Notes: generated from the sequence alone by a model not told the origin. Positions 1-13,028 are shown, numbered from the stretch's first letter. The stretch: 64,000 nucleotides of DNA from Pteria penguin (GCA_035048485.1 CM068584.1:61789458-61853457); one strand, 5' to 3'. Numbers and translations are program-made.

Positions 1-159
1 ACCGAATTTAATTTGACTCTATTTCCTTTATTGTACAAACACAAGAAGGGATTTCAGTTTTAAATTTTGCAATTAACACAAAGTTTACAATTTATGCAAT
101 ACAGAAAAATAATATAATGTCATAATTTATCATGTTCATGCCATAATTTTCCAATCTCG

Positions 160-300
160 AACCAGGTCCCTTTAATGCATTAGGTAGTTGGCTCGTGGCC
201 AAAAGATCCCTAGTTCGAGTCTCTCTTGAAACCCCTCTCATCCTGCATCTAGACCGAGGCAGTAAAAGCTGACGTCCCGTGGCACTGAACACAATGTACT
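160..300 (+). repeat. degenerate tRNA-derived SINE (family B relative)
   Basis: A box-B-like motif (GTTCGAGTC near 217) is followed by a stretch with a CAGTAAAAGC core and a 'cccgtggcac' segment. These resemble the central part of the complete SINE at 55982-56255. The A box is poor and no target duplication was found. Old fragment, weakly supported. Confidence 0.35.
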
Positions 301-1074
301 TTCCAGATTCCTCGGTGTCTCGCTGATTCAGTTACATAGGTCTAAAGCTTTTATGCATCCCATATGTCGCCACTACCTAAATACAATAACATTTATGTTG
401 ATACAAAACTCGAACAAATTCCGTACAAACCACCATCCCCTCCCAATTCCTGTATGTTTTACATACAAGCACATTATTAGAATCTTCGATTTACGCTTCA
501 ATGGGTATTTCACAACTGTCGGACAAGATTTTATATTAGAAAAAACTGTTCATTCCGAGGAAAAGTATATTTCGTTTTGTTATTTTGTTGATCGAAACCT
601 GATTTTACAGATTATAAAATGACAGAGTGTTCATATAAAGCATCAGTCATACAACTCTATCAATATTCCTGATAAAACAAATCTAATCTTTACATTTATT
701 TTCCCTTTTTAATCCAATATTCTTTACAAAAGCACCATACAAAAGTTAAATCCGGTATTTTAACACGCACGTGTTTGTACTGATTTTAAGACATAAATTA
801 ATTCACTAGACGATGTTTGAACTTATCTAGCGAAGCAATGTGTATATTTTATGACTACATATATGATGAAGAGAGGGAAGGGTGTGTAAAAATGTGGAAC
901 AACATATTGTGGTATTAATCAAAGGTGTTGCATTTTTCATGTGTTCCTTTCTTGGCTATCGTTTTAGACTACAACAAATTTATTTCACATGTGTAATAAT
1001 GGTTAGTGTTCTATATTGGGAAACAAATAGAGGTTTAGTTGTGGAGAAGGGGGAGTTTGAAGCCTTGATTGCTT
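301..1074. other. AT-rich stretch, no gene recognised
   Basis: Only short open frames without recognisable motifs, codon bias or splice context. Nothing else seen. Confidence 0.5.
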
Positions 1075-1265
1075 TTTTCCTCATATGTTTCGTCTGTATA
1101 TAAGGGCATGCTCGGCGGGTGTGGCTAGCCAAACAGGAGACTCTTACTCCCCCCGGGCACCTGGTCTCGCCTCTGAAATTCAGGGGTCCGTTAATGCCCA
1201 CTGTGGAACATTGATGTTTGTGCCATAGTCATGTGACACCAGTTACTTTCGTATTTTATATATCG
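1075..1265 (+). repeat. dispersed repeat family R-A ('GGCACCTGGT')
   Basis: Contains 'gctagccaaacaggagac', 'cgggcacctggtctc', 'aggggtccgt' and 'gccatagtcatg', all shared in the same order with copies at 32160-32520, 13620-13815, 18640-18735, 52255-52345 and, reversed, 49070-49290. No coding capacity. The class of element is unknown. Confidence 0.7.
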
Positions 1266-1700
1266 CAAAGTCAATTCAGTATTGCATAGGTTATGAGAGC
1301 CTACTATAAGGGTCTACACACAGTGTTATAGACCCACTGGTCCATAAAGTTGCCATATTCTCTGTTCCAGAGCCATTTCGGAATATATCGGACTACAAGT
1401 ATTCTCGTCACCACTTTCCTCTATATATCAAAACATAGTATGGAATACAGGTATGTAATACTCGGAATGTAAGGAGGTCGACCGCAAGATTAGTTAACGT
1501 GACCCATCACTAGGCAATTAGAACCATTGCATGTTCTGCCGAACCAAATACATAATATGAAATGCACTTTATTTTCATCATTTATATGGCAAAAAAAATG
1601 TCACTCTTCTTTTTTTATACTTTGTATATGTATCGGAATTTTATTTTACATTACTCTTTTGAAATTGTATTCTAAATGAGAAAAATACACCATGCAGTCA

Positions 1701-2734
1701 ATACTGTTTCAGATTTGTATTTAGTTTCGTTTACTACTTACACTAAAAAGCATTATTGTATGACGATGTTTACATGTGACTTTACTGTAGGTACTATTAC
1801 ATTTTAGTCGTATTCAGAATGCGCTCCTTCCTTTAGTAAGTGTTACATAAATATTACTTCCTTTTTTGGTTGCGTCGTCAACCAACAACGCATAATATCC
1901 ATATATAGTGGCGGATCAACTACTTCCTTTAGAAAAAAAATGGAGGGAGGAATACTGTAAAAGAATTGGCCAAAATATTTTCGCCAAACGGAATTTTAAT
2001 CACATGCGTGTATGTTGAAATTTACCATCTATGTAAGATGTACATTTATGGCAAAAAGCCCAAGCCCCCCCCCCCCCGCCCCACCCCCTTCTAAACCGAC
2101 ACCAGTTATTCATAATTTTGACATGAAGCGGTAATATATTTATCTGGGAATAGATACTGGAATAGTAACCATCAGCTGAGCTATAACAACGACCTGCCTC
2201 CTTTTTGTAAACCATCGTTCTCCATTATTAACCTTTCTCATTACCTTTTAACATATGTGCTGTACTCCTTTATAATAAGTAACATACTAAATATTGGTCG
2301 GATAATGGTTCAGTTAACGCGTCGTAAGATCAGGCACAGTTGCATGGTTCTGTACTGAGCACATGCAAGGAATTTATTTTATCAAAACATTTCAAAAGAT
2401 GGAAGAGAGAGGTTTGATTCACGTTCCATTTGTAACGTGGTAAAATCGGTCTATGAACGACAAAAGAAGTGAGCCCTACCACCTTCCTCCACAGTCCTAT
2501 AAATAACTGATCATCAAAACCTGAAATATAACACTCTTTTCTTAGTGAATATTCATTTTCAGATTTTGTTTATCCTACAGGTAAATTTACAAATCATCTG
2601 TCTTGGTCTACATATGGAGGATATATTTTCCTTAGATCCTCTATGATTATTTAGCAGTTCAATAAAAGTGACCTTTACGAGCATAACAAGTGACAAATTT
2701 CATCTTATGTTACGTTATCCTTTGCCTATCACGT
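1701..2734. other. AT-rich stretch, no gene recognised
   Basis: Contains a C-rich run near 2066-2095 and otherwise no recognisable feature. Open frames are short and low in complexity. Confidence 0.45.
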
Positions 2735-2986
2735 GTTATCTGAAGAGATTTTGCCGTATTTAGAATATCCCTTTGTGTATTAACAAATGGAAAGAATATA
2801 TAGTACTTTATTCACTGCTGTTGGTCAACTTGACCCATCGCTTAGTAACTAAGACCATTAGGTTTTGCAGAAGCATTATTAATCAAACACACAATTATAA
2901 TTACAGTTTATTTTTCTCTTTTGCAGACAAAGAAAGGTAACTCTAATTTGCTAAACCGTAAACGTTATCACGTTATCTAGCCTATG

Positions 2987-3152
2987 TTTAGTTGATTGGT
3001 GTTTTACGTCGCTTTCTACAATTTTTCAGTTATATCGCGACATGGAAGCAGGAGGTAACCAACCTCTTAAAAATAGTGGTGCAACCGGTAATCGAACCCG
3101 GATCGTCGGCGCCGCAAGACAAGTGCTTAACCATTACACCAAGCCTGCCCCT
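2987..3152 (-). mobile_element. tRNA-derived SINE, family A, with target duplication
   Basis: Read on the minus strand, the tRNA-like head begins 'ggggcaggcttggtgtaatgg' (A box) and carries a B box GGTTCGATTAC. The tail is 'cgacgtaaaacaccaatcaac'-like. It is flanked by a perfect 10-bp direct repeat CTAGCCTATG (2977-2986 and 3153-3162). The homologous site in duplication unit B (near 4430-4445, 'tagcctatggtactg') has one copy of this sequence and no SINE, so the insertion post-dates the duplication. Confidence 0.88.
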
Positions 3153-3974
3153 CTAGCCTATGGTACTGAACCTTATAAATCCATCGGAAATTATGTTTAC
3201 GTTACTCTTTTAGAATGATAAAAGATTCTGTTTTCCTCTACAATAATGTTCAAGTAAAATGAAAAATGACTGTTAAGCGCATACAGGTGACAGCAAAACA
3301 CTGATACTATTCGCTATAAACAAATACTCACACCATGTAAACATACATGATTTGATTTGCCTTTCATATAAAAGCTAAAATGATTTGATTTGACATGACG
3401 TCGAGTGTGATCGGTCCACTTCAATCAATTAAATGAGATTGAGGTATAAATTGGCCATGAAATCCACTATCTAAGCAAATAGGACGGTTACATTATCTGT
3501 TGTAGTATTATGGAATCAAGTAAATAATGCCGTTCACACATTACATTTAATACTTTACAAGGAAAAGAAAGGTAACTCCATTTTATTCTATCACGGTATG
3601 GTAAACAAAGTTGAGTTCTCAGCTGAAGAGGTTATTAATAGATATCTCTTAAATTCCACTTGTGATCCTTTGCACAGCTTCTATTGGTTCATTTTCAGTG
3701 TATACTATAGACAGAACATTGGATATGCAATTTTACAAAGACAAGGAAATGTATGATATGACGTTGATCACTGCGTGTCACGTTAATTAGCGTGTGGTGA
3801 AATGTGTATCTTGTGGTAAAGTAAAACCTCAAGATACTTGCCGATGCATAAATTATGATGTTGACTCCATTGTTTTTTTTTTTCAATTTTTTTTTGGGGG
3901 AGGTGTGGTTTAAAACATTTTTCAAGGGAAAGTGCTGCATTACTTTATCTTTTCGATTTTTATTCCTTTATTAG

Positions 3975-4242
3975 GCATCTACAACAAAACGATGATACTG
4001 TGACGATTCATGATATTGAACTCGATGAACTCCAATTTTCAAACGAACTTCGCTCAAAAGATGAAAGTAATAATGCATCAATAAATTCATACTTAAGTAG
4101 CATTATATATATAGTGGTGAGGGCTGTGAAACTTGGTATCATCACTCTGAGTAGAACAATGGCCGTATTTAATACTTTATTTGCATGTCAGGTGTCATTG
4201 CAAGGGATTTTGCCGTATTTAAAATTTCCCTTTCTGTGTTAA
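3975..4242 (+). other. possible acidic cytoplasmic-tail exon in tandem unit A
   Basis: A good acceptor ('cctttattag') is followed by an open frame beginning HLQQNDDTVTIHDIELDELQ, which enters in the same phase (2) as the tail exon at 22322. It stays open to 4242. Unit B keeps only a decayed version. I found no transmembrane or Cys-rich exon next to it, so its link to the receptor-like family is a weak inference. Confidence 0.2.
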
Positions 4243-5454
4243 CAAATGGAAGGGATTTATAGCTCTGGATTCTCTGTCGTTGGTCATCTTGACCCATGGC
4301 TTAGCAACTATGGCTTTTACGTTTTGCAGGGGCATTATAAATCAAATACACATTTATGATCACACTTTATGTTTTTACTTTTTCAAGACAAAGAAAGGTA
4401 ACTCCAATATGCTAAATCGTAAACGTTTTTTAGCCTATGGTACTGAATATATTAAATCCATCGGAATTTATGTTTACAATATTCTTTTAGAATAAAATAA
4501 AATTCTGTTTACCTTAAATCCTCTACAATAATGTTTAAGTAAAATGAAAAAAAAAATACCTTCAACGCATACAAGTGACAACAGTACACTCATACTCTTC
4601 GATAAACACAAATACTCGCACCATATATAATATTTGATTTGACTTTTTCTTTGTCATTTAAAAACTAACATGATTTGATTTGACTTTAAGTATAGTATAC
4701 TCGGTCATTCATCTGATTGACGTATGAACTGGCCATGAAATCCAATCGAATTATCTGTAGTAGTAGTATTATGAAGTCAACTAAATAACGCAGTTCACAC
4801 ATTACATTTAACTGTTTACAAAGGAAAGAAACGTAACTCAATTTTACTCCTTCACGATACGGTAACAAAGTTAAGTGCTGAATTGAAGAGGTTAATAAAA
4901 GATATCTCTTAATTTCTACATTTCGTCTCTTACACGGCGTCCATGGGGACATATTCAGCGATAATATTGATACAGGACATCGGATTGCAAGAAAAGGTAT
5001 GGTATGACGTTCATCACTTCATGTCACCTTATTTAGCCTGAGGGGAACATAAAGGAAAACATTGAGAAACTTCCCATAGTATAAAGTATGCTGTTAATAC
5101 CATTGGCAAACGCCCAGTTTTCTTTTTTGTGTTGTTTTTGTTTATTCGTTTGTTGGGGGTTTTGGGGGGGGGGGGGAGGGATGAGTTGTGGTTTAAAGCA
5201 TTCTTCAAGGAAAACTTTTGCATGACTTAACATTGAACCCGATGGACTCTTTTCTTTTAAACGAACTTCGCTCAAAACATTATATTACATCAATAAATTG
5301 ATACCTCTGTAGCAATATATAAAGTGGTGAGGGCTGTGTACGACGGAATGCCAAATTTGGTATCATCCCTTAGTAGAACAGTAACAATGGCATGTTAATA
5401 CGATGCCTTTCTTCTTTTGCTTCAACGACTTTTCCTCTCCATTCATTCAGAGGA

Positions 5455-5615
5455 GCAGGCTTTGTGTAGTGGTTAAGCGCTTGGCTTGCGGTGCCGACGA
5501 TCCGGGCTCGATCTCCGGATTACGCCACTGTGTTTAAGACATTGGTTACCTCCTGCTTCCATGTCCTGATATAACTGGAAAATTGTTGAAAGCGATGTAA
5601 AATACCAATCAACAA
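5455..5615 (+). mobile_element. tRNA-derived SINE, family A
   Basis: Head 'gagcaggctttgtgtagtgg' with B box GGCTCGATCTC, then 'ggttacctcctgcttccatg' and a tail ending 'accaatcaacaaacc'. Same order as the minus-strand copies at 2987-3152 and 18950-19122. No clear target duplication seen. Confidence 0.8.
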
Positions 5616-7462
5616 ACCATTGACTTCGTATCAAATAGCACTTATCATGTTTGACAAATAATGATATATGCTGTGACGGAGCTTCGGCAGAGAACAAATG
5701 CAAGGAATGCGTATTTTTTGTTTCATAAATGCTATTTGATAAAATTGATAAACAATCGATGCAAACATTTTCAGTTCTCCATACAGATTTATTTCATTGC
5801 TAGTATCTCGAGTTAAACATTTTAATCCACCTGTATTTTTCTCTTCCTACTCTTATTCTTTAGTGAACAAATTGCATTTGTGGCTAATATATTGCATTAT
5901 CTAAAGTTAATGTGATGAGGTGAATTTTTTATTCAACGAAGTAATGCGAATAAATAAATTTGGTTGCGCTTCATTGGGAAAAGGGGAAGGGGTGCTTAAA
6001 TTCATATTTATTTATTTTTCTTTAAAGTAAGTTCAGAAAGAGTGCAGATCTTCGATCTACATCCACGATTGCTGGATCCGGAAATGCTGATACTTCAAAT
6101 TATATAAAAAGATGTATATAAAATACAAAGATATGAAGTGAAGGGAAAGTAATAAATGATTGTAAATAGTGGTAAATATTTCGCTACTTTTTGTCCCTTC
6201 ATCAGCAGGTGCTTATTGCTAGATGTGTTATAATTTCTAGTTCCCAAGAGCGCTTACATCTGTAAGTTTTGGTAGGGATTAATGTATGACAGTCTTAGAG
6301 ATACTGATCATACGCAAGATTGCGAATACTGATTGACCGTTTTGACTCGGGCTTTTATGCACATTATTCTTTTATACTTCAGTTGGGCAGAAAACCTACC
6401 TAATTTTAATAGACTAGAATTGTAAGTCGACTACATTACAACATAAACTGAATGATCTTGCATATTAGAATAATTTTCATAGTAATATATTTTAAACAGA
6501 GAAATGATTATTGTTTATGAAAATACTGATTCAAACAAGGGTCGGATCTGTAGTCTAACTATCATAAACCTCAGAATCCAACTCAACAAACTAAGAAAAC
6601 GCATTTTTACAATTTACTTTCATTTTTGCATTTTACAATGTATAACATTCAAATGATTTGTACATAATGGTGGCTTTAATCCACATGCCTTCAAATAATC
6701 ATGCCTATTACATACTCTTTCATTTTCATAAAAGTACTTCAAAGGCAAGACATGTGTTATTAGGTTATATAAACTATTTAAACTGAGGAACATCTTGAAT
6801 AAAACCATTCCAAACAATTTGCCTTGTTTTACCAACTTTGGCATATTGATGTGAAATATCCTAAATTGGTTTACATAGAATGCAAAACACTTGACTTATT
6901 TGGAAACTGATAATGCCAATCTATTTTGCCAGCAGTTCTGTGTAGTGACCGAGAGGTACTGACCCAATCAAATGAGAAAAAAATCCGTTTCATTTCTAAA
7001 CCTTTTACAACAAGCTGTGATTAAGAAACATGCATGACCTGTCATCAGCTTCGTCAGAATAAAAGCCGTTATCCTTATTTAGGTCAAACACCAAGGCCAT
7101 TTTTACACTCAATATCAAAGGCCTTGTCACAAGGAATGCACATGTGAAATAAAACACTATCATCCTAAGTTCAAAAGGTTTTGCAGAACAATAGACCAAC
7201 ATTTAAATGCCCCAATTTTTTAATTATTGTTTTCATTTCAGGCCTTCAATAGCATTTTTATCTTCATATCAGATAGCAAGAAAATGCGTTGTGAGCAATC
7301 GAAAAATTGTACTTGAAAATGTGAAAAAATACATTTTGTTAGAAGCATTTTTGATTCGTGTTTTATGACACACCACGTGTCATGAATTTGACGGAATCTT
7401 TCGGAGGCATTGTTAAACAAAGTACCTCGTCTTCCAGAAAAGTTTAAATTCCATCTGGTTAT
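5616..7462. other. AT-rich stretch before the gap, no gene recognised
   Basis: Short open frames on both strands show no motif, repeat or splice pattern I can support. It ends at the run of N. Confidence 0.45.
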
Positions 7463-7962
7463 NNNNNNNNNNNNNNNNNNNNNNNNNNNNNNNNNNNNNN
7501 NNNNNNNNNNNNNNNNNNNNNNNNNNNNNNNNNNNNNNNNNNNNNNNNNNNNNNNNNNNNNNNNNNNNNNNNNNNNNNNNNNNNNNNNNNNNNNNNNNNN
7601 NNNNNNNNNNNNNNNNNNNNNNNNNNNNNNNNNNNNNNNNNNNNNNNNNNNNNNNNNNNNNNNNNNNNNNNNNNNNNNNNNNNNNNNNNNNNNNNNNNNN
7701 NNNNNNNNNNNNNNNNNNNNNNNNNNNNNNNNNNNNNNNNNNNNNNNNNNNNNNNNNNNNNNNNNNNNNNNNNNNNNNNNNNNNNNNNNNNNNNNNNNNN
7801 NNNNNNNNNNNNNNNNNNNNNNNNNNNNNNNNNNNNNNNNNNNNNNNNNNNNNNNNNNNNNNNNNNNNNNNNNNNNNNNNNNNNNNNNNNNNNNNNNNNN
7901 NNNNNNNNNNNNNNNNNNNNNNNNNNNNNNNNNNNNNNNNNNNNNNNNNNNNNNNNNNNNNN
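7463..7962. other. assembly gap, 500 N
   Basis: A run of exactly 500 N, probably a fixed-length placeholder between contigs. The true distance and the order across it are unknown. Confidence 0.97.
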
Positions 7963-8976
7963 AAGAGTAAATATGGAAAATTGTAGTTCTCGTTCGTATT
8001 GGTACGATATAGTAAATAAAGAGTCTAAGACGAATGATTATGGGTAAAATTCGAGAAAAAAATGTTCGAAGAAATGGATATATTGCCATTTGGTATACAT
8101 ATAATAAAGGCATATTTACAAACCTTGTTTAACCTTATGTTACATTCTCACGAGTTTGCGCCCTGTTATGCAAGATAGCCATATTACGCATCCCTTATTT
8201 ACTAACGGTTCACGGAACTGATTTTTGATCCGCTGATTCTCACGGGCAGACATGTTCTGATGTGACATTAACAGGGTAGTACGCTGATTTTAATTCGTTT
8301 GCACTGTGATCAACAATAAAATAACTATAACGAAAAGTTATTACCTGTCACAAAAGTAAGGCTAATTTCGTATATTATTCTGGATATTTATTACCTGGTT
8401 AGATTTAAGTTTGCTTGCAGGTGAGATCACTCGCAACGTAAATAACTTAATACAGGCCATCTCCACATTTAATTGCATTTATGTAATGAGCTAATCATTT
8501 GTAATCCTGATTTACTTTATATCGTTAACTTCAATGTTATCTTATATAATGATATTGGTGGAGATCACTAAATCATCTAACGTTAATACTTCATTATTTG
8601 TTTCTTTTATGATGTTTCTTTACTATTTCAATAGGATACTGCAATGGGAGGAGATATCACAGAACCAGACCTACGTTTATAACTCATATTCAAATTTAAT
8701 GTCCGTACCCCTATTATTACAAGTAATTATACTTTTTGGCAACGTCACTGCTATTTCTGATTGTCACATTTATTGTTAATACAGTTGAATTTGATCATGC
8801 TCATATATATATATATATATATTAAAAACCACTGTTATGGATCACACTCATATTTATTGGCAGTGCCACAGTTTTAATCATCCTCATATAAATTGTCTCT
8901 ACCATTGTTATCCTCATTCGTCCTTTCCATTGTCAACACAACTTTGGGCCGTATGTATTTATTCCTAGGCTATATA
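7963..8976. other. AT-rich stretch, no gene recognised
   Basis: Contains a short (TA)n near 8806-8822. No motif-bearing reading frame. Confidence 0.45.
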
Positions 8977-9384
8977 CAGTGAGGTGCAGTCCTAACATAG
9001 CATTATGTTAACGCCGCGTTAACGTGAAGTTTTCTTTTCTTGTGTGCTCAGGACTGCTTAGCACACGCGTTTGCGTTAACGCAGATTTCCTCGTGAACTA
9101 AATTTTGAGACTGCTTTAACGCGCTGGACTGCCGCGTTCACGCGCTTGGCTGCCGCGTGAACGTGGCTGACAGCCACGTTCGCTTGCTTACAACTTATAT
9201 AGAGAAGGATTTACAGGAGAATCGATATATACATTGTATATTTAAATATAAAAACATTTTACTGTGTGCATGTAGGTAAATATTTAGAATTAAATTAAAG
9301 GCTTACGAGTAAAAGGATGAATTTTAAAAATATTGAATACAATTTCCGAACATTGAATATTATGAAATTTATTCGTATTTTAGG

Positions 9385-9449
<65 letters not shown>

Positions 9450-10061
9450 TGAATTAATGAAAAGAATAATAATGGTGATAATCATGGTATTCATATTCAT
9501 GAAAAATAGCAAAATTAAAAAAAAAAACCAATTGTAAATACATAAATAAGAATAAATACATAAGTAAATTATAAATAAATAAACAATTAAGAAATAAATA
9601 CATAATTTTATTAATTAGAAATAAATAAATAAAATAGAATTAGAATGCAATTTTCCTAGAGTCTTTATAGTATAAACTGACGAAGTTTTTCATAAATACC
9701 TGAGTGCATGTCTACGCAGTGACTTCCATTATTCTATTACATATGAAATCCTTAATGCAGGGTGTCATTTTAACATCACATTTAATGCATATATATATGG
9801 CGATATTTGCGGTAATTTAATTAGATTACTTCTATTTCCTCCACCCGTACCACTATAAAGAGAATTACAAATGTAATCATGTGACGGCGCGACTGCACAG
9901 AGCGCACGCGGGAATAAATCGCGTTAACGCGAATTTCCTCCCGCGTTAACGCAAGGAGCGCACGCGCGTCCGGTCGAGCAGTCCTAGCACGTGTGCTAAA
10001 GCAGTCCTCGTGACAGCTTTTCGCGTTAACGTAAATGTTATGTTAGGACTGCACCCATCTG
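8977..10061. mobile_element. non-autonomous TA-flanked DNA transposon, pogo-like ends, copy 1
   Basis: Left end CAGTGAGGTGCAGTCCTAAC and right end (reverse complement) CAGATGGGTGCAGTCCTAAC form an imperfect terminal inverted repeat of about 40 bp. It is bounded on both sides by TA (8975-8976, 10062-10063). Ends starting with CAG next to a TA duplication are typical of pogo/Tigger-type Tc1/mariner elements, but there is no transposase frame. Both subterminal regions are GC-rich and hold six GTTAAC palindromes, mostly in GCGTTAACGC (9007, 9018, 9075, 9923, 9945, 10025). The interior is AT-rich with an (AAT)n block. Confidence 0.8.
9385..9449. repeat. (AAT)n microsatellite inside the DNA transposon
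   Basis: About 21 uninterrupted ATA/AAT units. Confidence 0.97.
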
Positions 10062-10689
10062 TATATATATATATTCATATTTATTGCATATCGCAGCGTT
10101 GTTTTGAGGTTCTTATCCATTGTACATACCATAAATAGAAACGCAACATATCGATTAATTATTCCACTGTTCTGTTTCCTTTGAATACCTAATATTGACA
10201 TTATGGAGTTTATACTACATAGACCACTATGCAAAGCAGATGGTTGACATTTGCCATTTCTGAAAGCGTACTACCATCTGCTGGGCCAGTCAAATCATGT
10301 GCGAAATGGTGCATAATTATTTTTTTAAAGAAAAAGTATGGATATACTATGTGGATAGTGACCATGTTCAATTACGTAATTTCACCACATGTATCTCCTT
10401 TCCATTGTCACCTAACCGTAAAGAACGAGTACGGTAATTTTCGCCCAGAGGTCACTGATTTGGAAGAGAGTGTCTCTACGGTAGAGAAAATTAAAGTTAA
10501 ATGAAGTAATTACATTGTTAGCGAATAATTGGTGTTGTATTGAATAAACTATGTTCTAACAAATCCCCAAAACAATTACAATAGATGAATAACATTAATT
10601 TCTTATTGTAAACATACAGATATTGCTGGCGTTGATATTTATTCAGTCGAACTGCTATCATTCCTATATCAATTGATTAATTAATTGAA

Positions 10690-10960
10690 CATTGTTTTAT
10701 GTCAATCCACGATTATTTCCCGTATATGGTGACGGCAACTGTTTTGTTGCATTCAATACAAAATTTAGTCTTGTGCAACGGACCCACCCGAAGCAGTGAG
10801 AGATCTTGTACGTGCGATGGCTACCGTGATACAGGACCTCGGTTTTTACTGTCTCATCCGAAAAACAGAACACCAGTGCGCCTAGGACGGGAGTCGATCC
10901 CAGACATCTCGATCACTAGCCGAGCACTTTATCAACTTGGTCACCCCGGCTTTCCGTACC
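10690..10960 (-). mobile_element. old SINE, family B relative
   Basis: Reverse-strand order of the same blocks as the complete SINE at 55982: tail 'gtatatggtgacggca', 'ggacccacccgaagcagtgag', a central segment 'tttttactgtctcatcc', and a tRNA-like head with B box complement 'gtcgatccc' near 10890-10905. Clearly diverged. Confidence 0.65.
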
Positions 10961-12240
10961 TATTGACAGAACACCTGCACAGCTATGGTATCATCTATTC
11001 CTATCACATCCATCACATTGATAAGCAAAAATTTTGTTTCACTATAATGAACACATTCTTTCTACTATTTGTATTTTATTTATTTTGTTGAAAGGAAAGG
11101 AGAGTCCTTCGGATGAAGAGCGCATTTTACCATGCAACTCTCTAACTTCTCTGATTGAAACGGACATTTGAAACAATGGGACAGCCATGGTATAATTTTA
11201 ATAAACTTGCAGTCGTGTTTAACAATAACTAAATATTTTATGTAAATATATGTATGTATATGTTGAACATCGGATCTTACAATAGAAGTTAAATATAACA
11301 TGGAAAATCACATAGGCTTTCTAAATCCAAAAACAAACTGCTTGTGTAAGATGAATCTCGAAGTAACATTGTGTGGAAACTAGAATTATAAGAGCAAACT
11401 AATTTTTAAAAAAAAAATTTAAAAACTCCAAAAACCTCGCCTTAAGGTTAAATCTAGAAGTATATCTAATGGTAAAGCCATTCCAAGACTTAATATAAAA
11501 ATATTATCATCCATCAAAATAACTTTAGAGTTCAGAGAAATTAAAGACTACACTCGGATACCGATTCAACCAACAGTGTCCTGTACATGGCGGAATAATT
11601 ATATTTTTGTTTAATTGATTGTCTTTTGACTGATTGACCATCTGAAATACAACAATCGATCGAATATTGTTTGATGCTTTATATACATATTTCCCTCCAA
11701 AGTGACTGTGAAACGGCTTTCGTCATACATTTGAGTTAGATACTCTTATTCATTTTAGCTTTTGGCATCGCCAGATTTTAGTTTTGTCCACATTTAAATT
11801 TATCTGTTATTAAACGTGGTCTATTTGTTCTTAATGCTATGAACATACTTGCGTTGGATTTGCCATTGTCTACATCTCCAGCCGGCTGACGAGCTCTTTG
11901 AAATAGACAAAAAGCATCAGATTCAACAGAGAGGGGAAAATGATTGAAAGTAAACTCTTTAGAATAGTCTTTGCCTTGAATTATATATGTTAAAACATAT
12001 TATACTTGAAAGAAACTTTATTCTGCATTATATATAAATTCTGATTTCATAAGCAGATGAAAAAGTATTATTCGTTAAAATATTACATTACGTGGTGAGA
12101 TAATTAATCATTGCTTATGGATAGGCTAACAATTATTTCTATTTGTGTTTACCATGTTTGAATATTTTTGTTTTCTATTCTCCTTATTCTTAATCGCATT
12201 GGTCGAGTGTACAAGCATATTAACAGACATAAATCTGAAT
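10961..12240. other. AT-rich stretch, no gene recognised
   Basis: Nothing beyond short open frames. It could include downstream exons of the minus-strand gene at 12682-15911, but none could be identified. Confidence 0.4.
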
Positions 12241-12251
12241 TTTAGACACTG

Positions 12252-12265
12252 CAAAAAAAAAAAAA

Positions 12266-12297
<32 letters not shown>

Positions 12298-12308
12298 AAA
12301 AAAAAAAA
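12252..12308 (+). repeat. A-rich tract with (CAAAA)n
   Basis: A run of A followed by four or more CAAAA units and more A. It could be the tail of an unidentified retroposon, but no body was recognised upstream. Confidence 0.85.
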
Positions 12309-12681
12309 CCAAATAAGCTTTTTATAATTCATCTAAACTGTTTTCAAACTCATTTACTTGGCAATTATTATTTTTAGTTTGAACTAAAACCATCAGGATA
12401 GATGTTTTAAATACACAAAGATGGGTGATGATAAATTCATTTATGAGAAATTCAAATTGAACATAATATATAAAACACTGACACACAAAGTAATGTGCTG
12501 TCATTGGCTGTTTTAACATACTTACTCAAATTTTTCAATCCATCTGCAAATAGATAAAATATAGAATTCAGCTCATCTGAGCAACTGAGTTTTTCATTTT
12601 CAATATCTATGTGTGTTACCTATATTTTAATTTTCAAGAATTCTTGACAACAGACTGGTAAATGTCAATTATTACACATAT

Positions 12682-12955
12682 TTATATCATCAGATTGATA
12701 AAATCGTTATTGTTTTGTTTTTGTTTTTGTTTTCTTTTTATACAAGTATACCTAGAAAAAGCAGTAATAGAATTATTAAGAATAGAATTATAACCTTTGG
12801 ATTTATTTCTGCAAACGATGATTACAGCTGTCAATAATAATATAATTACTCCGAGTTCTATGCAGGCAACCATTGTTATCCACACTCCACTTTTAGTAAA
12901 TCTGGCAGTTGGAATAGTTGGCACAGCATGAGGTGTTTTGTAAGGAGATACAGAA
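12682..12955 (-). CDS. transmembrane exon of receptor-like gene 1 (minus strand)
   Basis: Read on the minus strand, an acceptor 'tatttag' leads into a frame with a stalk (PYKTPHAVPTIPTARFTKSG), then one strongly hydrophobic segment of about 22 residues (WITMVACIELGVIILLLTAV..) followed by basic residues (CRNKSK) and a short Lys/Gln-rich end. This is the layout of a single-pass type I protein with its tail inside the cell. It lies downstream of two Cys-rich exons on the same strand (15911-15695, 15067-14921). The entry phase here is 2, whereas the exon at 14921 leaves phase 1. Either an exon between them is missing from my reading or the gene is broken. The first in-frame ATG is not a true start. 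Confidence 0.45.
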
Positions 12956-12964
12956 CTAAATAAT

Positions 12965-12965
<1 letters not shown>

Positions 12966-13028
<63 letters not shown>

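Larger units (their letters stand above)
1490..5400 (+). repeat. tandem segmental duplication, units of about 1.2-1.4 kb
   Basis: Unit A (about 2735-4190) and unit B (about 4195-5400) share, in order: 'gattttgccgtattta', 'cttgaccca' plus 'cttag', 'acaaagaaaggtaactc', 'aaaccgtaaacg' or its variant, 'catgatttgatttgac', a run of G/T before 'gtggtttaaa', and 'aaacgaacttcgctcaaaa'. A shorter, more diverged piece (about 1490-1700) matches the middle of the unit. Unit A is longer mainly because a SINE was inserted (2987-3152). Single fragments of the same unit occur near 25725-25880 and, reversed, near 39100. Confidence 0.75.

Noticed and set aside
7238..8113. Long open frames across the N run
   Set aside because: They are open only because N cannot give stops; the flanking residues show no motif.
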